From: Verrucomicrobiia bacterium
Lineage (GTDB): Bacteria; Verrucomicrobiota; Verrucomicrobiia; JABWAM01
DNA length: 64,000 nucleotides
Direction: 5' to 3'
Assembly (NCBI GenBank): GCA_028687435.1
Contig: JAQUAF010000011.1
Span: 44,430-108,429 of the forward strand
Below, piece after piece: positions 44,611-52,600 of this stretch; positions within the stretch are counted from its first letter, which is position 1, and the number at the start of each line of letters is the position of its first letter. Made by a program: the position numbers and the translations under genes. The notes under the pieces are model-generated. The model did not search any database. It had not been told where the DNA came from and saw only the letters and a program-made list of their open reading frames with translations.

Positions 44611-45357
44611 ATGGCCTCCATGCTCAAAGGCGACTTTCATCTGCACAGTTCCGAGGATCCCCGCGACGTGCTTGATTACGACGCCTTTGAACTGGTGGAT
44701 TGCGCCGCCGCGCTGGGTTATCATGTCCTGGCCCTGACGCTTCACCACGAAATCTTTTGTCCGCCAGCCCTCAAAGATTATGCCACCGAACGCGGGGTGC
44801 TGATGATTTCCGGGGTCGAACTGGCGCTTGAACACCGCGAGATCCTGCTGCTCGGCGTGGAAACCGCGGATTTGCGGCATCTCAAAACCTTCGCGGATCT
44901 GCGTCCGTTGCGAAAGGAAAAGGGGGACGGCATCCTCATCCTGGCGCCCCACCCCTACTTCGGCTTCTCCAAATGCGCCGGCGACAAGGTGCGGGACTAC
45001 GCCGATTGTTTCGACGGCATCGAACTTTGCCACTACTACACAAACAACTGGAACCGCAACATCCCCGCCGAAAAGCTGGCAGGGGAAACCGGCAAACCCA
45101 TGGTCGCCTGTTCTGACCTCCACCAGCTCAAATACTTCAACCGCCACTACTGCCTGATCGACGCCGAACCCACCCAGGCATCCGTCTTCGCCGCCATCCG
45201 GGCCGGACGCATCCGGAATGTCACCCAGCCCATGACATGGCCGCAGATCATCCGCAAAAGCCTCTGGCATTTTGTTCATCACGACACCCTCAAAATCCTC
45301 CGCAGCCTCGGCCTCATCACCCCCCACTGCGGCGCAAAATCCAAAGCTCTTGCCTGA
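44611..45357 (+). CDS. PHP-domain phosphoesterase
   Basis: Protein of 248 residues. GDFHLHSSEDPRDVLDYDAF at the start, then VLALTLHHEIFCPPALKDYA, MISGVELALEHREILLLGVE, LAPHPYFGFSKCAGD and MVACSDLHQLKYFNRHYC are the metal-binding segments of the PHP fold (His, His, Glu, His, Asp/His). Such enzymes hydrolyse phosphoesters, for example histidinol phosphate or nucleoside 3',5'-bisphosphates. It starts 4 bases after the HpnI-like gene and is probably cotranscribed. A second ATG at 44620 could be the start. Confidence 0.85.
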   Translation: MASMLKGDFHLHSSEDPRDVLDYDAFELVDCAAALGYHVLALTLHHEIFCPPALKDYATERGVLMISGVELALEHREILLLGVETADLRHLKTFADLRPLRKEKGDGILILAPHPYFGFSKCAGDKVRDYADCFDGIELCHYYTNNWNRNIPAEKLAGETGKPMVACSDLHQLKYFNRHYCLIDAEPTQASVFAAIRAGRIRNVTQPMTWPQIIRKSLWHFVHHDTLKILRSLGLITPHCGAKSKALA

Positions 45358-45437
45358 CAGCCGGTCGCGCAGGAACCGTCTGTCATACACCATCTGTTTC
45401 TTGCGCCCGCCGGTGTTTCGCGCTAAAAACTTCGCCC

Positions 45438-46334
45438 ATGACAGCGAAAAACTCCCGCCTTACCGACCTGCTCCACACGCGCAAAAACCTGGTTTCCCTC
45501 GAGGTTTTCCCCCCCCGCACGCCGGATGGCGTCACAAACCTGATGGAACACCTCCGGAAGCTGTCTGTCCACGCCCCCGACTACATTTCCGTCACCTACG
45601 GCGCCGGAGGCGGCACCCAATCCGTTTCCCTTGAAATCCTGGAGAAAATCCTGTCCCGCTTCGACTGTTCGGTCATCGCCCATTTCACCTGTGTCGGATC
45701 AAGCCGCGAGAGCATCAACGACCTCCTCGCCCGTTTCAAGGCATTGGGGGTGGTCAATCTTCTGGCCCTGCGCGGCGATCCGCCCCGTAACCAGCCGGAC
45801 TTTGACTTCTCCAAACAATCCTTTCACTACGCCAATGAACTGGTGGCCTACATCAAGACCGTCACCGACATGTGTATTGCCGTCGCCGGCTACCCCACCG
45901 GCCATCCCCAGGCGCCCGGCAAGGAAACCGACTGGGACCATCTCAAGCGCAAGGCGGACGCCGGCGCCGAAGCGGTCATCTCCCAGGTTTTTCTGGACAA
46001 CCGGGATTTCTATGATTTCCGCGACGCCATGGCGCAACGCGGCATGAAACTGCCCATCATTCCCGGCGTGCTCCCCATCCCCACCCTGAACACCTACGAA
46101 AAGATCGTCTCGCTCTGCCAGCCGAAGCTCACCCCGTCCTTCCAGAAGATTCTCGACCAATACGCGAACGATCCCGCCTCCTTCCGCGCCGCATGCCTCG
46201 ACTACAGCCGCCAACAAATCCAGGACCTTGTCCGCCACGGCACGCCCGGCATCCACTTCTACTGCCTGAACCGCTCCGAAATGGTCAACGAAATCCTCAA
46301 CACCGTCCCCCTCGACCGCCCGGGAAGGAATTGA
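45438..46334 (+). CDS. metF: 5,10-methylenetetrahydrofolate reductase
   Basis: Protein of 298 residues, normal length. SLEVFPPRTPDGVTNLMEHL with the catalytic Glu, YISVTYGAGGGTQ, IAHFTCVGSSRESINDLLAR, NLLALRGDPPRNQPDF, IAVAGYPTGHPQAPGKETDW and AVISQVFLDNRDFYDF are the FAD-binding and substrate motifs. MetF makes 5-methyltetrahydrofolate for methionine synthesis. The longer frame upstream lacks family features, so the ATG at 45438 was chosen. Confidence 0.95.
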   Translation: MTAKNSRLTDLLHTRKNLVSLEVFPPRTPDGVTNLMEHLRKLSVHAPDYISVTYGAGGGTQSVSLEILEKILSRFDCSVIAHFTCVGSSRESINDLLARFKALGVVNLLALRGDPPRNQPDFDFSKQSFHYANELVAYIKTVTDMCIAVAGYPTGHPQAPGKETDWDHLKRKADAGAEAVISQVFLDNRDFYDFRDAMAQRGMKLPIIPGVLPIPTLNTYEKIVSLCQPKLTPSFQKILDQYANDPASFRAACLDYSRQQIQDLVRHGTPGIHFYCLNRSEMVNEILNTVPLDRPGRN

Positions 46335-46479
46335 GCCCCGCTCCCGCCCAATGACGGGACGGGACAACGCCCGACGCGACACGTTCGATGCACGACGCAA
46401 GGTCCGGCGCCGCGGCGCTGGATCTCATGGCCATTTCCATCATTTCCCAATGGAGAAAGGGCCGTTTCCACGCCCGACT

Positions 46480-46516
46480 CACCCCCCTCCTTGACAAGGA
46501 GGGGATGGGGAGGTCT
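46480..46516. repeat. CCTCCTTGACAAGGAGG hairpin repeat
   Basis: CACCCCCCTCCTTGACAAGG continues AGGGGATGGGGAGGTC. Its reverse complement matches 36191-36224 closely. It lies in the 276-base spacer between metF and tRNA-Gly, which holds no gene. Confidence 0.75.
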
Positions 46517-46610
46517 GCAGACGCCTTGGCCCACAGGGAGAATTGCGGAAGCCTCATTCCTGTTCTTGACCCGCAACCCGCGGAACGGTAATTTGCCCTC
46601 GTTTTCGCGA

Positions 46611-46684
<74 letters not shown>

Positions 46685-46798
46685 CTCTGCCGCAACGACT
46701 TACGACGGAGTGTCACAGGAGTGTCAGCTCCCCTGACCGAGGCTCTTCATCATAAACGGGGGCAGTCCGTTTTTCAGTCAGAAGGTTGTAGGTGTTCA

Positions 46799-47482
46799 TT
46801 AAGCACAGAGAGCGGTAACTCTCAAACGATAGTTTTGGAAATTTCTGAAGCCGAAGGCGCGTCTGGAGATCATCTCCATCTTGGTATGGAAGCCCTCGGT
46901 AATGGCGTTATTTCTGGCGAAACGCCACATGCAGGCGACTTCTGCTTGCCAACTGGCAAGAGTGGCTCCGAGGGTCTGAAGGGGGGCCAGGCCGGTGGTG
47001 CGCAACTGCTGGATGGCTTCAAGAAACAAGGGAATCAGACGGCGACATTGCCGAGCCGTTTGACGCTTGATCAGCAGCAGACGGCAGAGTTTCTGCTTAA
47101 AATGGTAGATCGCTTCCAAGATGGGATTTTTCTCCAGATAAGCTCGAAGTCGAGATTGTTGATCTGGCCGGAGATTTTGAGTATGGCGGCGCATTAAACT
47201 CAAAAGTCCGCGGTTTTTAGCCCCGATTTCATCGAGTTGGCGCCAACTCGACAAGAAGTGGTGGTTGACCAGTCGGATCTCCGGATCTCGCTGCTTGCGA
47301 TTCAATTCCCGGGCCAGTCGCCATTCAGCCATCGCCCGGCCATCATGGATTGGCGCCCCCTGGCGCTTCCAAGAGCGAAAGATTTTTTCTGTTACGCCCG
47401 CAGCTGCAGCGCGGGCCTTAAGCGTGAGTTTTTTGGGTTTCATAAAGGGTAAAAGTGGGACATGAATTTTTTGGCCGGTCAC
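46799..47482 (-). pseudogene. ISL3-family transposase, C-terminal half with foreign N-terminus
   Basis: Open frame of 227 residues. From about residue 88 on it is the C-terminal half of an ISL3 transposase: RGLLSLMRRHTQNLRPDQQS, AIYHFKQKLCRLLLIKRQTA, and the diagnostic end WRFARNNAITEGFHTKMEMI with RRAFGFRNFQNYRLRV. The DDE catalytic residues before this part are missing except perhaps the final Glu of ITEGFH. The first 70 residues (KARAAAAGVTEKIFRSWKRQ...) look like a phage-type helix-turn-helix piece fused by deletion. It is not an active transposase, and no terminal inverted repeats were found. Confidence 0.8.
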
Positions 47483-47698
47483 GAGGAGATGGCGGGCTGG
47501 ATGCGGAACCTACGGGTATTCGCCATGGTTAAAGGTTCCCTAAACCACGGGTGGGGGGGGTGGCGCCATGCCTGCTCCTGTTGATGTTGCGGCGTGTTCA
47601 TGTGATAACATTATTATGTCAAGATAAGATTAGCTGAAGTGTTGGCTTTGATGTGTTTTGATGAAAAGCGGCAAAGAATTCCCGATTTGGCTTCGTTT

Positions 47699-47803
47699 GC
47701 GGGGTTTGCGGGGTTTGTTTCAGCATTTCGGCTAAAGTCCTCACGTGAAAAATTTATTAGGGAGTTTATGGAAAAACCTGATTTAAACCCCGCAAACCCC
47801 GCA
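47699..47803. repeat. Perfect 19-base inverted repeat
   Basis: TGCGGGGTTTGCGGGGTTT (47699-47717) and AAACCCCGCAAACCCCGCA (47785-47803) are perfectly complementary around a 67-base AT-rich spacer. It lies just beyond the primase/helicase tail remnant, in a gene-free interval that runs from 47483 to 47818. Confidence 0.8.
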
Positions 47804-47818
47804 CTTGGCATTGTTGGG

Positions 47819-48037
47819 TCATGTTTTTGTCCTAAAACGGTAGGTTGAAACGTCGTCCCGGTTTTTTTCCAACCGTGCGTCAAAAAGACTGGTTAAGTGT
47901 GGCCAAAGTTTGGCAATCCGCTTACCGATTCGCTTGGCTGAATAGCCATCAATGTCCGCGTCGATCTCCGCCAGCAAGGGCTTCAGTTCAACAGCCGTCC
48001 CGCAAAAAGCCCCACTCCGTTGAATAAGGCTGATCAA
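47819..48037 (-). pseudogene. C-terminal remnant of a mobile-element primase/helicase-like protein
   Basis: The frame reads VELKPLLAEIDADIDGYSAK and then RIGKRIAKLWPHLTSLFDAR, a pattern seen at the very end of large replication proteins of integrative elements and phages (a winged-helix tail). Only about 60 residues remain. It is in line with the integrase and excisionase-like pieces, so the three probably come from one decayed element. Confidence 0.45.
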
Positions 48038-48039
48038 GG

Positions 48040-48130
48040 CCGCTCCTAACGTAATTGCGGCCTAGGAGTTCGGCGGTTTCTTGACGGTTAAATGCGAGAC
48101 GGGAATCCAGCAGCAGTTTTAGGCGCTGGG
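48040..48130 (-). pseudogene. Excisionase-like helix-turn-helix remnant
   Basis: In a frame different from the integrase, LLLDSRLAFNRQETAELLG reads like the first helix-turn-helix of an excisionase/MerR-type DNA-binding protein ('...AFNRKEAARLLGVS...'). It breaks off after about 30 residues and joins the primase-like remnant. It is short, so the call is tentative. Confidence 0.35.
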
Positions 48131-48682
48131 CTCGCTCTTCTGGGGTTTCATCCGCTTCAGGTCTTTGGCCGGGGACTTGGTTATGTAGCCTTTTTCCACT
48201 GCCCGGTCGAAGATCATTTTCAGGGTCGAAGCCATGTTGTTGAGATAGGAAGGCCCATCCTTTTCGCTTCGTGCGGCATACCATTTCAAGCAATCGTCTT
48301 TGCCAATCATCCGGACACGCTTGGTTTTCTCTGGCCAGTTCTCCATGATGCTTGCAACGCAAAACTTGCGGAAATCCTTGCTGGATTCCTTCACTTCCAT
48401 CGCCGGGATCACCACGGTTTTGAATTCCTCGACCAGTTCCTCAAACGTCATCTTGCCGCTTCCGGGCTTCAGGCCGGGGACTTCGGCTAGGTACTCTTCT
48501 AAACGGATTTTGGCTACTTCCTTGTCACAGGTTTTCAAAGAAGTGTGAAAAATCTTGCCGACACGCTTGACCAGCATGTAGTATCGTCCCGATGTTTGAC
48601 TTCGGAAAAGATGCTCGCCCACACGTTTCAGCTTCAGGGCTGATCCGGTGGGCTTTGGATTGTCCTGTAATGCTTGGCTCAT
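48119..48682 (-). pseudogene. Tyrosine recombinase (integrase), N-terminal half only
   Basis: Frame of 187 residues. SQTSGRYYMLVKRVGKIFHT and the stretch after it form the arm-type DNA-binding domain; KMTFEELVEEFKTVVIPAME to AASTLKMIFD-like MASTLKMIFDRAVEKGYI is the core-binding SAM-like domain. The frame ends after SPAKDLKRMKPQ, exactly before the catalytic domain, so Arg, His and Tyr of the active site are absent. It starts 58 bases from tRNA-Leu, the usual position of an integrase that uses the tRNA as attachment site. Confidence 0.75.
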
Positions 48683-48740
48683 ACCAGCAATATACGGCAA
48701 TTCTTTCCGGTAGCCAACAGAGGTATGCAACTTTTGGCAA

Positions 48741-48827
48741 GCCCGGGTGGCGGAATTGGCAGACGCGCTAGATTCAGGGTCTAGTGGTGGCAACATCGTG
48801 CAGGTTCAAGTCCTGTCCCGGGCACCA
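48741..48827 (+). tRNA. tRNA-Leu (CAG)
   Basis: GCCCGGGTGGCGGAATTGGC opens and CCTGTCCCGGGCACCA closes the gene. The acceptor stem GCCCGGG/CCCGGGC, anticodon arm CTAGA-TTCAGGG-TCTAG (anticodon CAG), a long variable arm and the GGTTCAAGTCC T-loop are all present, and CCA is encoded. The 5' half is duplicated at 40075-40114. Confidence 0.96.
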
Positions 48828-48880
48828 CCCCGTTCAGGGTGGAAAATTCGCCCGCCGACGGGCGTCTGGATTGGCGCATC

Positions 48881-49375
48881 TCAGTTTTTTTCCCTGTTTT
48901 GTTTTCGTTTCTTTTCGAGGTGAAAGCCCAGCCAGACGAGACTGCCTCCCATGAGAAGCAGGTGGAGGAACCACGCGCCGCTTGTGTTGGATGCCACGAA
49001 TTGGAAGTAGAATGTGTAAAGGTTGATGATGAGGAAGGTGATGCCGTAGCCGCGCATGAACTTCAGGCCCAGCCTGGCTCCCGCAAAGATCAACACGCCT
49101 GAGACAGCGGTCCACAAAAGCGAGAAAAGAAGGCGTTCACCTTCGTTATCAGACCATACGGGTTTTTCCTTGAAATAGCCGAATAGGGACAGGAACCATA
49201 GCGCCAGATTGATGACAAGCAGGGAAAAGTGCGCATAGACCCTGCTGAATTCAGCATGACGTCCGCGGATGAGAAAGCTGTGCGCGACAGGCGTTGCCGG
49301 AAAAAAAGAGGCTGCGGGAAGAAACTGGCGTTGGGGGTCATCGGATGCGGCGCAGGGTGTCCGCGATGGCGGCAT
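48881..49375 (-). CDS. Integral membrane protein, C-terminal part
   Basis: Frame of 164 residues with three or four membrane helices: FSLLVINLALWFLSLFGYF, RLLFSLLWTAVSGVLIFAGA, GITFLIINLYTFYFQFVA and GAWFLHLLLMGGSLVWLGFH, ending in a basic tail. It resembles the end of DUF2157-like membrane proteins. The first 40 residues overlap the end of the radical SAM gene and look unlike a protein start, and no other start codon exists downstream, so it may be the truncated end of a once longer gene. Confidence 0.5.
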   Translation of the reverse strand: MPPSRTPCAASDDPQRQFLPAASFFPATPVAHSFLIRGRHAEFSRVYAHFSLLVINLALWFLSLFGYFKEKPVWSDNEGERLLFSLLWTAVSGVLIFAGARLGLKFMRGYGITFLIINLYTFYFQFVASNTSGAWFLHLLLMGGSLVWLGFHLEKKRKQNREKN

Positions 49376-51386
49376 CGCGGAGGAGGTTCTCATAGGCGTC
49401 GCGGGTTTTTCGGATAATGGTGGCGTTGACCCAGCCGCCGGGGAAGAGTTTTGAATCCGGCAGGGGGCTCATGGGCTGTTTGACAGCCAGGCTCAGATAA
49501 TGCCCGTCGAGGTTTATCATCACCCGGCGGGCGAGGAAGTCGTCGATGACGGCTTGGATGACGGAATCGTCGGCTTGGAGCTGATTTTCTTCGCACAGAA
49601 TTTTTTGAAGGGCGCCGAGGGAAAGAGCGCGGTCGCAGGCCAGATAAACGACGCGAGCCAGGCCGTCGCATTTATGGAGCCTTTGGACCAGGCAGGGCCG
49701 GGTGTCGAGAAGGGTGAGTTGTTTTCCGTCGTCGCGAACGTTGAGCATGGCGGGGATGGGGCAGGCGGGCGTGGGCATGAGATAGGCGAGCCAGATTTGC
49801 TGCCATTCGGTGACGGCATGTTGCAACGCCCGGCGGCCCGGCGGCATTTTTTGCAAGTCGCCCCGTCGGACGGCCTGATGGACTGGATTTGCAAAATCGT
49901 TGAAGAAAAAGGCCAGATGATCAAGATCGGCGGGCGGCAGGGGGTAAACGTGCGAGTAGGCGGGTTCGGGCGCCAACTGGAGGCCGAATTTTTGCGGAGT
50001 CCGCTGATAGGGGCTGAATCGGCAGTATTGGATGTGCGAGATGCCGAAGGGGGGCTGCAAATGAACCAGAAGGCGGATGCGATCGGCCTGGCGCTGGTAC
50101 AGTTCATCGCTGCCGCCCGGCAGGTCATAGAGAAAGAGCCAGAGCAAATGAAGGCCGTATTCGCGGCTCCACTTGAGAATCTGGATGTTTTGTGCGGCGG
50201 TGGTTCCCTTGCCGATCAGTCGCAGGGCTTCGTCATCAAGGCATTCCAGTCCCGGTTGCAGCCAGCGGGCGCCGGCTTCGGATAACATTCGCAGTTGGTT
50301 TCGGCGGAGGTTGGGGGAGATTTCGCAGAAAAGCGAATGGGGCGCGCCGGAGTTTTTCAAAGCCGGCAGCCATGTGTCGAAACTGCCCATGTCGAGAATG
50401 TTGTCGGCCAGTTCGAGTCCAGGCAATCCATGCCGTTGGGTCAGGGTTTTGAATTCGTCCAGAATTTGAGCGGGTTGTTTGCGGCGGAAGGGCTGGCCTT
50501 CGCCATTCAGTCCGCAGAAAGAGCATTTCTTTTTGTCGCCCCACCAGCAGCCACGCGAGGTTTCCGCGAGGAGTCCTGGATGGACGAACTTCCGCAGAGG
50601 GGAGCGGGACAGGGCGGCAAAGTAGTCGTCGAAATCCGGTGTGGAAAGGATGGCCAGATCGGTGGGCGGCGCGCGAAGGATATCGGGCGGGATGGCGTTT
50701 TGCCGATGCGCCGGGCCGAAGACGCCGGGGGGGAGTTGATCCGGAGGCGGATGTTTGCCGCCGTTCAACAGGCGCCGGCAGAGATCGGGCAGCGCGTTGT
50801 CGGCTTCCCCGGAGAAAACATAATCCACCCAGTCAAAGCGTTGATGGGTGGTCCAGCCCATGATTTCCTCGCAATTGGCGCCGCCGAGCAGAGTGACGAT
50901 TTCCGGGGCTTGCCGCCGCAGTTGCCGGAGAAGGGCCAGGGAGGAACAATGCTGTTGAAAGCAGGAACTGCAGCCGACGATTCGCGGGCGCAGGGCCAGG
51001 ATCTTTTCGGCCACCTGAGCGATATGTTTCGCGGCGGCCTGCCGGACGTTGAGCAGCGCGTCGCGAGCCGGATTTCCGCCCCCCATGACTTCCATGAAGC
51101 GCAGCGAGGCGGCAATGCTTTGAAAATAGGCTTCGGCGTTGCCGGGAGCGTCCGGGAAGGCTGCCTGGGCAAAAGTCCATTCGCCGGCCAATTCATGGCT
51201 GGGGGTTTTGGTGACGCATTCGTAAGATTCCAGGCCGATGGTTTCCGCGAAAAGCAGGTTGGCATGGATGATTTGGCAGCGGATGCCCGCCTGGGTGAGC
51301 GCCGCTTTGAGGACGCCAAGCGCCAGCGACGGCCGTTCCAAGGCCGCGTAAGGCATGAGGACCAGGACGATATCCGTATCAGACAT
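49338..51386 (-). CDS. RiPP maturation radical SAM C-methyltransferase-type enzyme (paralogue 1)
   Basis: Protein of 682 residues. The N-terminal 250 residues are a B12-binding-like region (VLVLMPYAALERPSLALGVL, RIVGCSSCFQQHCSSLALLR, TLLGGANCEEIMG). The radical SAM cluster site is SRGCWWGDKKKCSFCGLNG, with Cys280, Cys288 and Cys291 (CX7CX2C), the pattern of the bacteriocin/RiPP 'peptide maturation radical SAM protein 1' family, which methylates unactivated carbons of ribosomal peptides. SEAGARWLQPGLECLDDEAL and LLWLFLYDLPGGSDELY follow, and FPGGWV lies near the end. It is the last of three paralogues of the operon; the other two are at 54180 and 56180. Confidence 0.88.
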   Translation of the reverse strand: MSDTDIVLVLMPYAALERPSLALGVLKAALTQAGIRCQIIHANLLFAETIGLESYECVTKTPSHELAGEWTFAQAAFPDAPGNAEAYFQSIAASLRFMEVMGGGNPARDALLNVRQAAAKHIAQVAEKILALRPRIVGCSSCFQQHCSSLALLRQLRRQAPEIVTLLGGANCEEIMGWTTHQRFDWVDYVFSGEADNALPDLCRRLLNGGKHPPPDQLPPGVFGPAHRQNAIPPDILRAPPTDLAILSTPDFDDYFAALSRSPLRKFVHPGLLAETSRGCWWGDKKKCSFCGLNGEGQPFRRKQPAQILDEFKTLTQRHGLPGLELADNILDMGSFDTWLPALKNSGAPHSLFCEISPNLRRNQLRMLSEAGARWLQPGLECLDDEALRLIGKGTTAAQNIQILKWSREYGLHLLWLFLYDLPGGSDELYQRQADRIRLLVHLQPPFGISHIQYCRFSPYQRTPQKFGLQLAPEPAYSHVYPLPPADLDHLAFFFNDFANPVHQAVRRGDLQKMPPGRRALQHAVTEWQQIWLAYLMPTPACPIPAMLNVRDDGKQLTLLDTRPCLVQRLHKCDGLARVVYLACDRALSLGALQKILCEENQLQADDSVIQAVIDDFLARRVMINLDGHYLSLAVKQPMSPLPDSKLFPGGWVNATIIRKTRDAYENLLRDAAIADTLRRIR

Positions 51387-51392
51387 GGAATA

Positions 51393-52568
51393 TTATAATT
51401 TTTTCAGGAAATCCTGCCACGCCATGGCCTGCACGCCGGGAATTACGGTTTGGATTGGGCAGCGCGTTTTTGGAGGCTGATGAACGAGACACAGATTCAA
51501 GGCGATTCCTTCGCGGCGTTTCTTTTTTATTACCTCAGCCAGCCGTCGCATGGGGACCGCCATCGAGGGGGTTATGGTCTTTCCCGCCTTGCATTCCACC
51601 GCAAAGAGCGAACTTTTCCGGCCTGGCATAATAAAGTCCACTTCAAGTCCTTGTTCGTCGCGGAAATAATAAAGTTCGCGTCTTCGTCCGGTGTTGACTT
51701 GGGCTTTTATCATTTCCGACGCCATGAACCCCTCGAAGATTGAGCCGAGGAATGGCGAGCGTGCCAGTTCCGTTGCCGAATCGATCCCCAGCAGGTGGCA
51801 TGCGAGTCCGGAGTCGGCAATATAAATTTTCGGCGATTTGACGAGACGTTTTCCAAAGTTTTCATAGAAGGGCGGAATGATCAGGACTTGGGCTGTTATT
51901 TCCAGCACGTTGAGCCATTGAGCAATGGTTGGAACGCTGACTCCCAGCGGCGCCGCCAAGTCGGTTTTGTTGAGCATCTGTCCATGGCGGCTGGCCAGCA
52001 AGGCCAGGAATCGTCGGAAGGTCGCCAGATCCTTTACCGTTGTGACAGCCCGGACGTCGCGTTCAAGGTAAGTCTGCACATAGGACGCAAACCACAGCCG
52101 GGCGTTGCCGGGGCGCGCGATGACTTCGGGATATCCGCCATGCAATAAGCTCGCTTTGGAGGTTTCCCGCGTCGAGAGGGGGAAGAGTTGAAAGATTGCC
52201 GCGCGGCCAGCCATGGACTCCGTAACGCCTTGCATCAGGGGCGCTTCCTGGGAGCCGGTGAACAGCCATTGGCCGGTGCGGTGAGGATGGCGGTCAATCC
52301 GGGAACGCACAAACGCCAGCAATTCCGGCGCATTTTGCACTTCGTCGATGATTGCGGGGGGAGTGATTGCGTCAAGAAACCCTTGCGGATCGGCGCGCAG
52401 CCGCGCCACCACTTCGGGGTCTTCCAACAGGATGTAACTGGCTTTGGGAAAAAGGCGCCGCAGCAAGCATGTCTTGCCGGCCCGGCGGGGTCCGGTCAAT
52501 ACGACGGATGGAAAACCTTTTGCCGCCTGCAAAATCTGTTTTTGCAGTTCTCTTTGAATATATCGCAT
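51393..52568 (-). CDS. AAA ATPase with DUF4143 domain
   Basis: Protein of 391 residues. SVVLTGPRRAGKTCLLRRLF is the Walker A region; PPAIIDEVQNAPELLAFVRS carries Walker B, and GQWLFTGSQEAPLMQGVTES sensor 1. The C-terminal DUF4143 half includes YFRDEQGLEVDFIMPGRKSS and FAVECKAGK, a PD-(D/E)XK-like nuclease fold. Such proteins are common, often of unknown function, and are sometimes linked to mobile or defence genes. It lies between the epimerase and methyltransferase 1 genes, 6 bases from the latter. A role in the RiPP pathway is not evident. The ATG at 52568 fits the family start (MRYIQRELQKQIL). Confidence 0.9.
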   Translation of the reverse strand: MRYIQRELQKQILQAAKGFPSVVLTGPRRAGKTCLLRRLFPKASYILLEDPEVVARLRADPQGFLDAITPPAIIDEVQNAPELLAFVRSRIDRHPHRTGQWLFTGSQEAPLMQGVTESMAGRAAIFQLFPLSTRETSKASLLHGGYPEVIARPGNARLWFASYVQTYLERDVRAVTTVKDLATFRRFLALLASRHGQMLNKTDLAAPLGVSVPTIAQWLNVLEITAQVLIIPPFYENFGKRLVKSPKIYIADSGLACHLLGIDSATELARSPFLGSIFEGFMASEMIKAQVNTGRRRELYYFRDEQGLEVDFIMPGRKSSLFAVECKAGKTITPSMAVPMRRLAEVIKKKRREGIALNLCLVHQPPKTRCPIQTVIPGVQAMAWQDFLKKL

Positions 52569-52600
52569 AATGAGAATCCTAAAGTAAGACTTTAGAATTC

